From Ureibacillus chungkukjangi (GTDB lineage Bacteria; Bacillota; Bacilli; Bacillales_A; Planococcaceae): 64,000 nucleotides of DNA. The translations under genes and the position numbers were made by a program. Under the pieces are notes generated by a model. It made no database searches, was not told the origin of the DNA, and worked only from the letters and a program-made list of their open reading frames with translations. Positions 26,800-37,210 of the stretch are shown in pieces (the first letter of the stretch is position 1; each line of letters begins with the position of its first letter). The stretch lies in the NCBI RefSeq assembly GCF_003217295.1, contig NZ_QJTJ01000009.1, positions 1 to 64,000 on the forward strand, given 5' to 3'.

Positions 26800-27328
26800 G
26801 TATTTCATCCTCCTTCGTCTTCTCATTTTGCTGAGGTTCTTTTAGTGAAGCTGATGGATTTAAGACATGCGAGTCCTTCTCCTCAACTGAATCTAGCTCT
26901 GTCTGCATAACCGCAACTGCTTCTTTTTTTTCGATCATGGCTAATTCTTTTTTCTCAATCATTTCACTTAGCTTGCTCGATATTAAGATAGCAAATAATG
27001 TACTGACAAAAACTGTGCTAAGAAGAAGAATGCCTTCAAGTGAAAGTAGCTCTGGATAATCAATGATTCCAACAATCGCAGGAATGAAAAATAACGTCAT
27101 AAAGGCAATTAAAAAACCTGCCCCCTCACGAATATATTCAACCTTAACCCACTTCATTTTCAAGCAAACAGCTAAAAGCACTAACCCCAATATACTTGCA
27201 GGCAGTGGCAACCCCGTAACCTTGACAATTAAAACGCCAATATAATAAAAAACATAGAGTATCAATATTTGAGCAATGGTTCTTATAATTCTCATCAGGG
27301 CATCCGTAAGCCTTAAACTCAATTTCAT
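26774..27328 (-). CDS. lrgA: LrgA/CidA family membrane protein with a long acidic tail
   Basis: This 184-residue holin-like protein has four hydrophobic segments in residues 15-115 and the family block GLPLPASILGLVLLAVCLKMKWVK. Typical LrgA/CidA proteins end near 120-150 residues. Here about 60 further residues form a charged tail rich in Glu and Lys, with two copies of MIEKKE and an ending EDEILEGSHLHR. The tail is continuous with the frame and overlaps the start of lrgB, so it is not an obvious frameshift product. GGGGGGA lies 9 bases before the ATG. First gene of lrgAB. Confidence 0.86.
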   Translation of the reverse strand: MKLSLRLTDALMRIIRTIAQILILYVFYYIGVLIVKVTGLPLPASILGLVLLAVCLKMKWVKVEYIREGAGFLIAFMTLFFIPAIVGIIDYPELLSLEGILLLSTVFVSTLFAILISSKLSEMIEKKELAMIEKKEAVAVMQTELDSVEEKDSHVLNPSASLKEPQQNEKTKEDEILEGSHLHR

Positions 27329-27607
27329 TTCGAGTCCCCCCTATTTATCGTAATTTTACGCCTATTCAAAACGACTGTCTACGTATCTAGCAAAAAATAG
27401 GAAGAGTTTCTTATAGAAAACTAAAGTGTAGAGTGGTAGTAGGCTTCACTAGAGGTATGTGAGTTGCTATTAATTCATAGCGAGCTACCTACCAGGAGCA
27501 ACTATATTATTTAATATGTAATTTGGCGTAGTATGGAAATCTTTTAATATCCACTAGCAGGCTCTTACACGCAACTTACATTATCTTCACTCTCTATCCC
27601 CACTACA

Positions 27608-27643
27608 TTAAAAAAGGCCCTCACACATAAGTGCAAGGGCCTC
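27608..27643 (-). terminator. Terminator of pdhABCD
   Basis: AGGCCCT (27615-27621) pairs with AGGGCCT (27636-27642), with an inner CAC/GTG stem. Eight A residues at 27608-27615 give the U tract on the minus strand, 11 bases after the pdhD stop. Confidence 0.92.
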
Positions 27644-27653
27644 TAAATAGATA

Positions 27654-29066
27654 TTATTTTGAAATGATATGGATTGGGTTGCCTAGTAATACTTCAGCAG
27701 TTTCCATTGTGATTTCACCTAAAGTTGGGTGAGGGTGGATTGTTAAAGCTACGTCTTCAGCAGTCATGCCGCCTTCGATCGCTAAGCAAAGCTCAGAAAT
27801 CATATCAGATGCACCAGCACCGATAATTTGAGCTCCAACTAGTAAGCCATCTTCTTTACGAGCTACTAATTTAACGAATCCTTCAGTTTGGTTTAATGCT
27901 AATGCACGACCGTTAGCTGCGAATGGGAACTTCGCAACCTTCACTTCTAGGCCTTCAGCTTTAGCAGACTCTTCGCTGTAACCAACAGTAGCCATTTCTG
28001 GATCTGTGAAGCATACAGCTGGGATTGCTAGGTAGTCAACAACTGATTTTTCACCAGCGATTGCTTCAGCAGCAACTTTACCTTCGTAAGATGCTTTGTG
28101 AGCAAGTTGTGGACCATCAACGATATCACCGATTGCATAGATGTTTGGAATATTTGTGCGACATTGTTTGTCGACTTTGATTATACCGCGCTCAGCAAAT
28201 TCGATACCGATTTGCTCTAAACCGATTTCATCTGTGTTTGGACGACGACCTACAGTTACTAATACGTAGTCAGCTTCAACTTTTTTCTCTTCTCCGCCTA
28301 CTTCGTAAGAAACGATTACGCCATTTTCGTTTTCTTCCACACCTTTAGCAGATGCGCCTACTTCGATTGTAACGCCTTTTTTCTTAAGACCTTTTTTAAC
28401 GATAGCAGTCATTTGTTTTTCGAAGCCAGCTAAGATATCTTTTCCGCCTTCAATGATTGTTACTTCAGTACCGAAGTTTGCAAATGCAGAACCTAATTCC
28501 GTACCGATGTATCCACCGCCGATAACAACTAATTTCTTAGGTAATTCTTTTAAGTTAAGAGCACCTGTAGAGTTTAGTACGCGATCTGTATATTTGAAAG
28601 TCGGAATTTCAACAGGACGAGATCCAGTTGCTAAAATTGCATTTTTGAATGTATATGTTTGAGCAGAATCTCCATTGATAATACGCACTGTATTTGCATC
28701 AGAGAAATATGCTTCACCTTGAACGATTTCTACATTGTTGCCTTTTAAAAGACCTTCAACACCGCCAGTTAATTTTTTAACTACGCCGTTTTTGAAGTTC
28801 TGTACTTTTTCAAAGTCAAGCTTCACTTCAGAAGCGAAAACACCCATGTCCTCTGAATGCTGTGCTTGTTCAAAACGGTGACCAACTGAAATTAACGCTT
28901 TAGAAGGAATACATCCAACATTAAGGCAAACGCCACCTATTACATTTTTTTCTACAATTGTAACTTTTTGACCAGTTTGAGCTGCACGAATTGCTGCTAC
29001 ATAACCACCAGGTCCGCTACCTACTACTAAAGTGTCAATTTCGATTGCGAAATCTCCTACTACCAT
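27654..29066 (-). CDS. pdhD: Dihydrolipoamide dehydrogenase (E3 of pyruvate dehydrogenase)
   Basis: This 470-residue FAD disulfide oxidoreductase reoxidises lipoyl groups on E2 with NAD+. FAD site [19 protein letters not shown] (about 14-32), redox disulfide [15 protein letters not shown] (about 45-59), NAD site [20 protein letters not shown] near residue 185, and the active-site HPHPTLGE at the C-terminus are all intact. TGGAGG lies 9 bases before the ATG. It is the last gene of pdhABCD, 4 bases after pdhC. Confidence 0.97.
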   Translation of the reverse strand: MVVGDFAIEIDTLVVGSGPGGYVAAIRAAQTGQKVTIVEKNVIGGVCLNVGCIPSKALISVGHRFEQAQHSEDMGVFASEVKLDFEKVQNFKNGVVKKLTGGVEGLLKGNNVEIVQGEAYFSDANTVRIINGDSAQTYTFKNAILATGSRPVEIPTFKYTDRVLNSTGALNLKELPKKLVVIGGGYIGTELGSAFANFGTEVTIIEGGKDILAGFEKQMTAIVKKGLKKKGVTIEVGASAKGVEENENGVIVSYEVGGEEKKVEADYVLVTVGRRPNTDEIGLEQIGIEFAERGIIKVDKQCRTNIPNIYAIGDIVDGPQLAHKASYEGKVAAEAIAGEKSVVDYLAIPAVCFTDPEMATVGYSEESAKAEGLEVKVAKFPFAANGRALALNQTEGFVKLVARKEDGLLVGAQIIGAGASDMISELCLAIEGGMTAEDVALTIHPHPTLGEITMETAEVLLGNPIHIISK

Positions 29067-29070
29067 ATTA

Positions 29071-30426
29071 TTACGCCTCCATTAATAAAAGTTCCGGGTC
29101 ACTTAACAAACGTTTTAAATGATTTAAAGCATTTTGTGCTGTGGCTCCGTCGATCATTCGATGATCAAAGCTCAATGATAATGCTAACACAGGTGCGCCT
29201 ACAATTTCACCATTTTTTATCACAGGTTTCTCAGAAATTCTTCCAATACCTAAAATTGCCACCTCAGGATGGTTAATAACTGGTGTAAACCATTGACCTC
29301 CAGCAGATCCAATATTCGTAATTGAGCATGAACCGCCTTTCATTTCATTAGGTGATAGACGACCTTCACGGGCTCTTGTTGCTAAGTCATTGATTTCTCC
29401 AGAAATAGTGAAGATTGATTTACGATCTGCATGCTTTACTACAGGTACAAGTAATCCTTTTTCAGTATCTGCTGCAATTCCAATGTTGAAATAATGCTTT
29501 TGAATAATTTCATTTGTTGCATCATCGAATGAACGGTTGAACTCAGGGTACTCACGTAATGTAGAAACTAAAGCTTTCACTACATAAGGTAAATAAGTTA
29601 ACTTGATACCTTTTTCTGACGCGATATCCTTGAATTTTTTACGGTGTGCCACTAATGCAGTTACATCTACTTCGTCCATTAATGTAACGTGTGGAGCCGT
29701 TTGTTTCGAATGAACCATCGCCTTAGCAATTGCTTTTCGAATTCCAGAAATTTTCTCGCGTGTTTCTGGGAATTCGCCCTCAAGGTTAACAGGAGCTGGT
29801 ACAGCAGCCTTTTCTTCAACAGCACTCTCTTCAACCACTGCCGTATCTTCGACAGCTTCAGGTGTAGAGGCTTTCGCTCCGCCAGACAAGAAGCTTTCAA
29901 TATCTTCTTTTAGGATACGGCCATTTTTACCCGTTCCACTTACTTGCTGAATATTGACATCTTTTGATCTTGCGTATTTACGAACTGATGGCATTGCAAT
30001 GATTCGTTTATCATTATCTGTAGAATCTGGTGAAATATCCACAGCTGGGTCTTCTTTAGAATCTCCCTTAACTGGCGCTTTTTCAACTTTATCGCCATCC
30101 TCGGCAGTTCCTTGAACCTGTGCACTAGTTGTAGAAGTTGTTTCTTCTTTATGATGATCGTCACCTTTGAATTGAAGGTTTTCGTAGCCAGGTGCATCAA
30201 TTCGAATGATTACATCTCCTACTACTGCTACAGACCCTTCCTCAATAAGAATTTCCTGAATAGTTCCTTCTACTGGTGAAGGCATTTCTACAACAGCTTT
30301 ATCATTTTGAATCTCACAAAGTACGTCATCTTCTTGAATTTTATCGCCAGGTTTCACAAACCATTTTACGATTTCCCCTTCATGTATACCTTCTCCAATA
30401 TCAGGCATGCGGAATTCAAACGCCAT
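29071..30426 (-). CDS. pdhC: Dihydrolipoamide acetyltransferase (E2 of pyruvate dehydrogenase)
   Basis: This 451-residue core of the complex has one N-terminal lipoyl domain, with the lipoylated Lys in [14 protein letters not shown] near residue 44. An acidic Thr/Ser/Glu-rich linker follows. The peripheral-subunit binding domain (about 140-178) reads [21 protein letters not shown] second Ala/Glu-rich linker and the catalytic acyltransferase domain follow, with the active-site [17 protein letters not shown] near the C-terminus. A single lipoyl domain is usual for Bacillus. It is 29 bases downstream of pdhB. Confidence 0.96.
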   Translation of the reverse strand: MAFEFRMPDIGEGIHEGEIVKWFVKPGDKIQEDDVLCEIQNDKAVVEMPSPVEGTIQEILIEEGSVAVVGDVIIRIDAPGYENLQFKGDDHHKEETTSTTSAQVQGTAEDGDKVEKAPVKGDSKEDPAVDISPDSTDNDKRIIAMPSVRKYARSKDVNIQQVSGTGKNGRILKEDIESFLSGGAKASTPEAVEDTAVVEESAVEEKAAVPAPVNLEGEFPETREKISGIRKAIAKAMVHSKQTAPHVTLMDEVDVTALVAHRKKFKDIASEKGIKLTYLPYVVKALVSTLREYPEFNRSFDDATNEIIQKHYFNIGIAADTEKGLLVPVVKHADRKSIFTISGEINDLATRAREGRLSPNEMKGGSCSITNIGSAGGQWFTPVINHPEVAILGIGRISEKPVIKNGEIVGAPVLALSLSFDHRMIDGATAQNALNHLKRLLSDPELLLMEA

Positions 30427-30455
30427 ATTTTTTCACCCTTTCCTTCGACAAATGA

Positions 30456-31433
30456 TTAGAATGTTAATACTTTTTTCGCAGTTTCCAGGATATCCTTATA
30501 GTTAGGCAGCCAAATGTTTTCTGCTTGTGGGAATGGATAAATTGTATCCGGTGCTGCTACACGTAAAACCGGTGCCTCTAAGCTTAAAATTGCACGTTCT
30601 GTAATTTCAGCTACTACATTTGCTGCGATACCAGCTTGCTTTTGTGCTTCTTGAACAACGATTGCACGATTTGTTTTTTCAACAGACGCAATAATTGTTT
30701 CAATATCTAATGGTTGGACTGTACGTAAATCCACTACCTCTACTGAGTATCCTTCTTTTTCAAGCTCAGCTGCTGCTTTTAAGCTTTCGTGAACCATTAA
30801 GCCGTATGCAAAGATCGATAAATCTTTCCCTTCACGCTTCACGTCCGCTTTGCCTAGTGGAACTGTGTATGATTCTTCAGGTACTTCTTCTTTTACAGAG
30901 CGATATAACTTTAAGTGCTCTAAGAAAATAACCGGATCATTATCGCGAATTGATGAAATTAATAGACCCTTCGCATCATATGGCGTTGATGGAATAACTA
31001 CTTTTAAGCCTGGTTGTTGAGCCATTAAGCCTTCTAAGCTATCAGAGTGCATTTCAGGTGTATGAACACCGCCTCCGAATGGAGAACGAATCGTTACAGG
31101 CATATTGAAGGTATTGCCAGTACGGTAACGGTAACGAGCTAACTGACCACTAATAGAGTCCATCACCTCATAAACGAAGCCAAAGAACTGGATTTCAGGT
31201 ACTGAGCGATAGCCAGTTAAAGATAAACCTACTGCTAAACCACCAATACCAGATTCAGCAAGTGGTGTATCGAATACACGGTCTACACCGAATTCTTTTT
31301 GAAGACCTTCAGTAGCACGGAATACCCCGCCGTTCACACCTACATCTTCCCCGAACACTAAAACATTTTCATCATCTCTTAGTTCGCAACGGAGTGCATC
31401 CGTAATCGCTTGAATCATTGTCATTTGTGCCAT
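30456..31433 (-). CDS. pdhB: Pyruvate dehydrogenase E1 beta subunit
   Basis: This 325-residue beta chain of the thiamine-diphosphate E1 component contains [19 protein letters not shown] (activating Glu), [16 protein letters not shown], and the C-terminal transketolase domain with [17 protein letters not shown] and VVQEAQ. Length is standard for Bacillales PdhB (325). The ribosome site GGAG lies within the end of pdhA; the intergenic gap is 3 bases. Confidence 0.97.
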   Translation of the reverse strand: MAQMTMIQAITDALRCELRDDENVLVFGEDVGVNGGVFRATEGLQKEFGVDRVFDTPLAESGIGGLAVGLSLTGYRSVPEIQFFGFVYEVMDSISGQLARYRYRTGNTFNMPVTIRSPFGGGVHTPEMHSDSLEGLMAQQPGLKVVIPSTPYDAKGLLISSIRDNDPVIFLEHLKLYRSVKEEVPEESYTVPLGKADVKREGKDLSIFAYGLMVHESLKAAAELEKEGYSVEVVDLRTVQPLDIETIIASVEKTNRAIVVQEAQKQAGIAANVVAEITERAILSLEAPVLRVAAPDTIYPFPQAENIWLPNYKDILETAKKVLTF

Positions 31434-31436
31434 AGG

Positions 31437-33035
<1,599 letters not shown>

Positions 33036-33593
33036 ATGATTTTAATGGAAGATATAATTCGTGAGGGTCACCCTACATTAAGAACTAAAGCAGAGGAAGT
33101 GAAGTTTCCTCTATCTGAGGATGACCGAGCTCTTGCTCATGACATGTTAGAATACCTTATTAACAGCCAGGATCCTGAAGCTTCACAAAAATACGGTCTT
33201 CGTCCTGGAGTTGGTTTAGCAGCAAACCAAGTAAACTCATTAAAAAGAATGTTTGCCCTTCATTTAGAAGACGATAATGGGGAGCAATTAAGCTTTGTAG
33301 CCATTAACCCTAAAATCGTTAGTCACTCTGTCGAAAAAACCTATCTTCCCTCTGGAGAAGGCTGTCTTTCGGTTGACCGTTCAATTCCAGGGTTCGTCCC
33401 TCGATATGCAAGAATTACTGTTAAGTTCTTCACGGTTGATGGCGAAGAAAAGAAACTACGTCTAAAGGGAATGCCTGCTGTTGCCTTTCAGCATGAATTA
33501 GACCATTTAAACGGCATTATGTTTTATGATCACATTAATGAAGCAAACCCGTTCGATCAAGTGCCAAATTCCTTCCCATTGGGTGAAGAATAA
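33036..33593 (+). CDS. def: Peptide deformylase
   Basis: This 185-residue metalloenzyme removes the formyl group from nascent N-terminal fMet. The three motifs are intact: GVGLAANQV (about 58-66), EGCLSV (Cys metal ligand, about 108-113) and QHELDHLNG (two His ligands and catalytic Glu, about 151-159). The insert between motifs and length of about 184 match the Gram-positive type II enzyme (B. subtilis YkrB/DefB). GAAAGGAAG lies 9 bases before the ATG. It is paired with ykrA as in B. subtilis. Confidence 0.96.
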   Translation: MILMEDIIREGHPTLRTKAEEVKFPLSEDDRALAHDMLEYLINSQDPEASQKYGLRPGVGLAANQVNSLKRMFALHLEDDNGEQLSFVAINPKIVSHSVEKTYLPSGEGCLSVDRSIPGFVPRYARITVKFFTVDGEEKKLRLKGMPAVAFQHELDHLNGIMFYDHINEANPFDQVPNSFPLGEE

Positions 33594-33608
33594 AAAACCT
33601 ATTATGAG

Positions 33609-33643
33609 GTGTCCAGTCGTGTTTAATAGCTGGGCACTTTTTT
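33609..33643 (+). terminator. Terminator of def
   Basis: GTGTCCAG (33609-33616) pairs with CTGGGCAC (33630-33637), with one G-T pair. TTTTTT follows on the plus strand, 15 bases after the def stop. Confidence 0.88.
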
Positions 33644-33824
33644 CTTTTCGTTCGAGTCTCTTCCAAGAATAGAATCGAAAGAAAAGAGGGGATGTCTCAA
33701 AATTACAGACGCCCCCATCATTATTAACAAATTATTTTGTTTATAGTCTAAGCATTTTAAAACATATTACATAGACTAATAAAGAAAAGAATACTTATGA
33801 ATCGATACTTCCTACTTAAAATAG

Positions 33825-34595
33825 TTAAATAATATTAAGAAGCTTCATGGCTTTTGCTATACCATCATGATCCACGTGGTCAGTTACAATATCTGCTACT
33901 GCCTTTGCCTGTTCTACTCCATTGCCCATAGCGACTGACGTACCAACCTCCTGAAGCATTTCGATATCATTCAAGCCGTCTCCAAAGGCTATTGAGTTTT
34001 CAATCGGGATATTGATTTTTTCTAATAATGTTTTAATCCCTCTCGCTTTTGAACCGTCCTTTGGCAAAATGTCGCAGGAATAGGGATGCCATCTAACAAA
34101 TTTGACCTCGGAAAAAGTTTCTCTATAGAGCTGCTCATCGGATTCTTCGATAAAAATAAGCGTTTGATACACATCATTGTCTTCGTAAAATAGCGGGTTG
34201 CTGTACGGGTACGGATATTTTAATGTATTCAAGCTTTGCTCGATAAAGGAATGACCTTCAATAGAAGCAATCATTTCTTTGTCATCGATAAAAACTACCG
34301 GGTGATTACGCTGGTGTCCAAAATCGATTATTTTTGCCAAATACTCCTTCGGTACACTGTCAGTATAAATTACTTCACCCTTGTAAACGACGTATTGACC
34401 ATTAAACGTGACATATGTATCAATTTCTAGCTCCTCTAAAATGCTTTCAATCATAAAAGGCGCTCTACCTGTTGCAATCGCAATTTCATAGCCGTTAGTT
34501 CGTGCTGCTTTAATAGCTTCTTTTGTGGATTCCGGGATTATTTTCTCATCATTATAGAGTGTCCCATCCACATCAAAAAATATGATACTTGTCAT
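33825..34595 (-). CDS. ykrA: HAD-superfamily phosphatase, Cof/YkrA type
   Basis: This 256-residue haloacid dehalogenase-like hydrolase has motif I FFDVDGTLYND (nucleophile Asp, about 6-16), motif II IAIATGRAP, the type IIB cap domain, a motif III Lys in DILPKDGSKARG and motif IV IAFGDGLNDIEML. The group dephosphorylates sugar phosphates, FMN or similar; substrate unknown. It is convergent with def, as in the B. subtilis ykrA-ykrB pair. Confidence 0.9.
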   Translation of the reverse strand: MTSIIFFDVDGTLYNDEKIIPESTKEAIKAARTNGYEIAIATGRAPFMIESILEELEIDTYVTFNGQYVVYKGEVIYTDSVPKEYLAKIIDFGHQRNHPVVFIDDKEMIASIEGHSFIEQSLNTLKYPYPYSNPLFYEDNDVYQTLIFIEESDEQLYRETFSEVKFVRWHPYSCDILPKDGSKARGIKTLLEKINIPIENSIAFGDGLNDIEMLQEVGTSVAMGNGVEQAKAVADIVTDHVDHDGIAKAMKLLNII

Positions 34596-34639
34596 TTCAT
34601 AACCCTCTCAACACATATTTATATGTAAACGGAAAATAC

Positions 34640-34667
34640 TTTACATATAGAGAATCGTCAGTATTCT
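34640..34667 (+). promoter_or_regulatory. Candidate sigma-A promoter for the mini-ORF at 34690
   Basis: TTTACA (34640-34645) and TATTCT (34662-34667) are separated by 16 bases and lie just upstream of an AGGAG at 34676-34680. Match to consensus is 5/6 and 4/6, so this is plausible only. Confidence 0.35.
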
Positions 34668-34689
34668 TGTAAGTTAGGAGTGATGCGCC

Positions 34690-34761
34690 ATGTTAAAACG
34701 ACTCAAAAAGAGAATTTTGAAACGATTAAATGGCATCCTCGGAAAAAAATCAATTGCTTAA
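34690..34761 (+). CDS. Mini-ORF: 23-residue cationic amphipathic peptide
   Basis: ATG at 34690 is preceded by AGGAG with an ideal 9-base spacer. The frame has 23 codons and ends in TAA at 34759. The product starts MLKRLKKRILKRL and ends LGKKSIA, with about nine Lys/Arg residues, no acidic residue, and Leu/Ile spaced to make one face of a helix hydrophobic. A strong terminator overlaps the stop codon and a promoter-like pair lies upstream, so it is a complete, compact transcription unit. I do not recognise a family. It could be a membrane-active or nucleic-acid-binding micropeptide, or a leader. Divergent from ykrA. Confidence 0.6.
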   Translation: MLKRLKKRILKRLNGILGKKSIA

Positions 34762-34788
34762 GCCCTTCAAAAACGGAGGGCTTTTCTT
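34760..34788 (+). terminator. Terminator of the mini-ORF
   Basis: AAGCCCT (34760-34766) pairs with AGGGCTT (34777-34783), with TTTTCTTT after it. It starts in the stop codon of the 23-codon ORF. Confidence 0.85.
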
Positions 34789-35217
34789 TATTTTAAGACA
34801 GACGCATGATAATATAAAGGAAATGCATCTTTAACAAGGATTATTGACATTTAGCTTCTTTCATAATAGAAGAAACAAACTTTATCCAATTACAAAGATT
34901 CAAGGTCGCAATTAAAGGATAAGCATAACTAGATAGTTCCTCCGAGCTTTCTTATAGTGTGCCAATCGAAAATTTTAAATACCTTAGCGGTAGAACAAGA
35001 CTCTTTAACCAATTGATGGTAAAATGGGTACAAGTGTTTTTTCGTGTTAAGAGAAATTATTGAAAAGAAGTTAAAGCTTTTTGCAAAAACAGTAGCTTTT
35101 GATATATCATCTTTTATTAATTATGGAATTTTAACGCTACTCTTTTTATGGCAAGTAGTTCACTTTAAATAATCTATACGATGCACGTAAATGTACGTTA
35201 ATTAAAGGAGAGAAATC
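34789..35217. other. Interval upstream of rpoY-rnjA, with a weak 42-codon frame
   Basis: About 430 bases holding the promoter for rpoY-rnjA. A GTG-started frame at 35044-35172 would encode a 42-residue peptide with a charged N-terminal helix (LREIIEKKLKLF) and a hydrophobic C-terminal half (INYGILTLLFLW), but there is no clear ribosome site. I see no other structure. Confidence 0.45.
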
Positions 35218-35427
35218 ATGATTTACAAAGTTTATTACCAAGAAAACGCTCTAGAGGTACCAGTTCGCGAAAATACTAAAAGTCTTTATTTAGAAGCAGC
35301 TTCAGAAAGAGAAGTGCGTAACTATTTAAAAGATCGTAACTTTAACATCGAGTATATCCAATTACTCGAGGGCAATTATTTAGAATATGAAAAAAATAGC
35401 CCGAACTTCCATGTGGAGAACGCTTAG
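35218..35427 (+). CDS. rpoY: RNA polymerase epsilon subunit
   Basis: This 69-residue Firmicutes-specific accessory subunit of RNA polymerase (formerly YkzG, DUF1447) contains [34 protein letters not shown], the conserved N-terminal block, followed by [28 protein letters not shown] lies 7 bases before the ATG. It is immediately upstream of rnjA (6-base gap), the conserved ykzG-ykqC arrangement. Confidence 0.96.
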   Translation: MIYKVYYQENALEVPVRENTKSLYLEAASEREVRNYLKDRNFNIEYIQLLEGNYLEYEKNSPNFHVENA

Positions 35428-35433
35428 ATCATT

Positions 35434-37101
35434 ATGAAATTTGTAAAAAATGATCAAGCAGCGGTATTCGCTCTCGGCGGACTGGGCGAAATCGGAAAAA
35501 ACACCTATGCAGTACAATTCCAGGATGAAATTATCGTAATTGACGCTGGAATTAAATTCCCGGATGACGATTTATTAGGAATCGACTATGTTATACCGGA
35601 TTACACTTATTTAGTACGTAATGTTGACAAAATCAAAGGCCTATTCATTACCCATGGCCATGAGGATCATATTGGCGGTATTCCTTATTTATTACGCCAA
35701 TTAAATATCCCTGTGTACGGTGGCAAGCTTGCTTTAGGTTTATTGCGAAATAAATTGGATGAGCATGGTTTACTGCGTACAACAAAGCTTATCGAAATTA
35801 AAGAAGACGATGTGATCAAATTCAGAAAAACATCCGTCAGCTTCTTCCGTACAACTCACAGTATTCCTGACGCATATGGAATCGTTGTTAAAACACCTCC
35901 TGGCAATATCGTGCACACAGGAGATTTTAAGTTCGACTTCACGCCTGTCGGAGAACCTGCGAACCTAACAAAAATGGCTGAAATCGGCCGTGATGGTGTC
36001 CTTTGCTTACTATCTGATAGTACAAATGCAGAGGTTCCAAACTTTACAATGTCCGAACGCAAGGTTGGCGAAAGCATAGATGATATTTTACGTAAGGTTG
36101 ATGGTCGTATTATTTTTGCGACTTTCGCTTCAAATATCCATCGCCTACAGCAAGTAACAGACGCAGCAGCACAATTTGGCCGTAAAATTGCCGTATTCGG
36201 TCGTTCAATGGATAATGCTATTTCGATTGGACGTGAATTAGGCTACATTACAGCACCGAAAGAGACATTTGTTGATGCCCAAACGATTAATCGTTTACCA
36301 GCAAACGAAGTACTTATTTTATGTACAGGCTCTCAGGGTGAACCAATGGCTGCATTATCTCGAATTGCAAATGGTACACATAGACAAATTCAAATTCAAC
36401 CTGGAGATACTGTTGTATTCTCTTCTTCACCAATCCCAGGAAACCAAATGAGTGTTAATAAAATTATTAACCTATTATTCCGTGCGGGTGCAGAAGTAAT
36501 CCATGGTTCTTTAAACAATATCCATACATCTGGACATGGTTCTCAAGAAGAGCAAAAGCTAATGCTTCGCTTGATGAAGCCAAAGTTCTTTATGCCAATC
36601 CATGGTGAGTATCGTATGCTAAAAATGCATACTAAACTAGCAGAGGATTGCGATGTTCTTATTGACAATACCTTTGTAATGGAAAATGGTGAGGTTCTAG
36701 CTCTAAGCGCAAATGAAGCTCATGTGGCTGGAAAAATCCCTTCTGGAGATGTTTACATTGACGGAAGTGGTATTGGTGACATCGGTAATATCGTATTACG
36801 TGACCGACGCATCCTTTCTGAGGAAGGCTTAGTCATCGTCGTTGTAAGTGTTGATATGAAAAAGCAAAAGCTAGTTGCTGGACCAGACATCATCTCTCGC
36901 GGCTTTGTTTACATGCGTGAATCAGGCTCACTTATTAGTGAAGCTCAAAAAATGCTAAACAATCATCTAAATGAAATGGTTCAAGTAAAGTCTACACAGT
37001 GGACTGAAATGAAAAACGAAATCACTGACGTTTTAGGACCTTATCTATTTGAGAAAACAAAACGTCGTCCAATGATTTTACCAATCATTATGGAAGTTTA
37101 A
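35434..37101 (+). CDS. rnjA: Ribonuclease J1
   Basis: This 555-residue metallo-beta-lactamase/beta-CASP ribonuclease has 5'-3' exo and endonuclease activity and is central to mRNA decay and rRNA maturation. Visible are the motif 2 metal ligands [10 protein letters not shown] (about 74-83), HTGDFKFD (about 165-172), SDSTNAE, the beta-CASP segment with [13 protein letters not shown], and [13 protein letters not shown] near residue 390. Length matches B. subtilis RNase J1 (555). The operon with rpoY ends in a 20 bp perfect hairpin. Confidence 0.97.
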   Translation: MKFVKNDQAAVFALGGLGEIGKNTYAVQFQDEIIVIDAGIKFPDDDLLGIDYVIPDYTYLVRNVDKIKGLFITHGHEDHIGGIPYLLRQLNIPVYGGKLALGLLRNKLDEHGLLRTTKLIEIKEDDVIKFRKTSVSFFRTTHSIPDAYGIVVKTPPGNIVHTGDFKFDFTPVGEPANLTKMAEIGRDGVLCLLSDSTNAEVPNFTMSERKVGESIDDILRKVDGRIIFATFASNIHRLQQVTDAAAQFGRKIAVFGRSMDNAISIGRELGYITAPKETFVDAQTINRLPANEVLILCTGSQGEPMAALSRIANGTHRQIQIQPGDTVVFSSSPIPGNQMSVNKIINLLFRAGAEVIHGSLNNIHTSGHGSQEEQKLMLRLMKPKFFMPIHGEYRMLKMHTKLAEDCDVLIDNTFVMENGEVLALSANEAHVAGKIPSGDVYIDGSGIGDIGNIVLRDRRILSEEGLVIVVVSVDMKKQKLVAGPDIISRGFVYMRESGSLISEAQKMLNNHLNEMVQVKSTQWTEMKNEITDVLGPYLFEKTKRRPMILPIIMEV

Positions 37102-37108
37102 GCACATA

Positions 37109-37140
37109 AAAAGGGGCTGGGACAGAATTAGTTCCAGTTC
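37109..37140 (+). repeat. 3'-end module AAAAGGGGCTGGGACA with small hairpin (rnjA side)
   Basis: The segment directly after the rnjA stop carries AAAAGGGGCTGGGACAGAA (37109-37127). CTGGGAC here pairs with GTTCCAG a few bases on. A 17/19 inverted copy lies at 39081-39100 after ktrC, in the same orientation relative to the gene it follows. Confidence 0.65.
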
Positions 37141-37183
37141 ACGCAAAAAGAGAAATTGCACAATGCAATTTCTCTTTTTGCGT
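37141..37183 (+). terminator. 20 bp perfect hairpin, terminator of rpoY-rnjA
   Basis: Positions 37141-37160 pair without mismatch with 37164-37183 around a three-base CAA loop. The plus-strand 3' arm contains CTCTTTTTGCG, followed by TTTTATA. The stem is exceptionally long and perfect for a terminator. Confidence 0.8.
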
Positions 37184-37210
37184 TTTATAAAGAAAATATT
37201 GGAAGAGGTG

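Noticed and set aside
33680-33720. Hairpin GGGG..GTCT / AGAC..CCCC downstream of def
   Set aside because: No U tract on either side, and a better def terminator lies at 33609-33643; possibly a decayed repeat.
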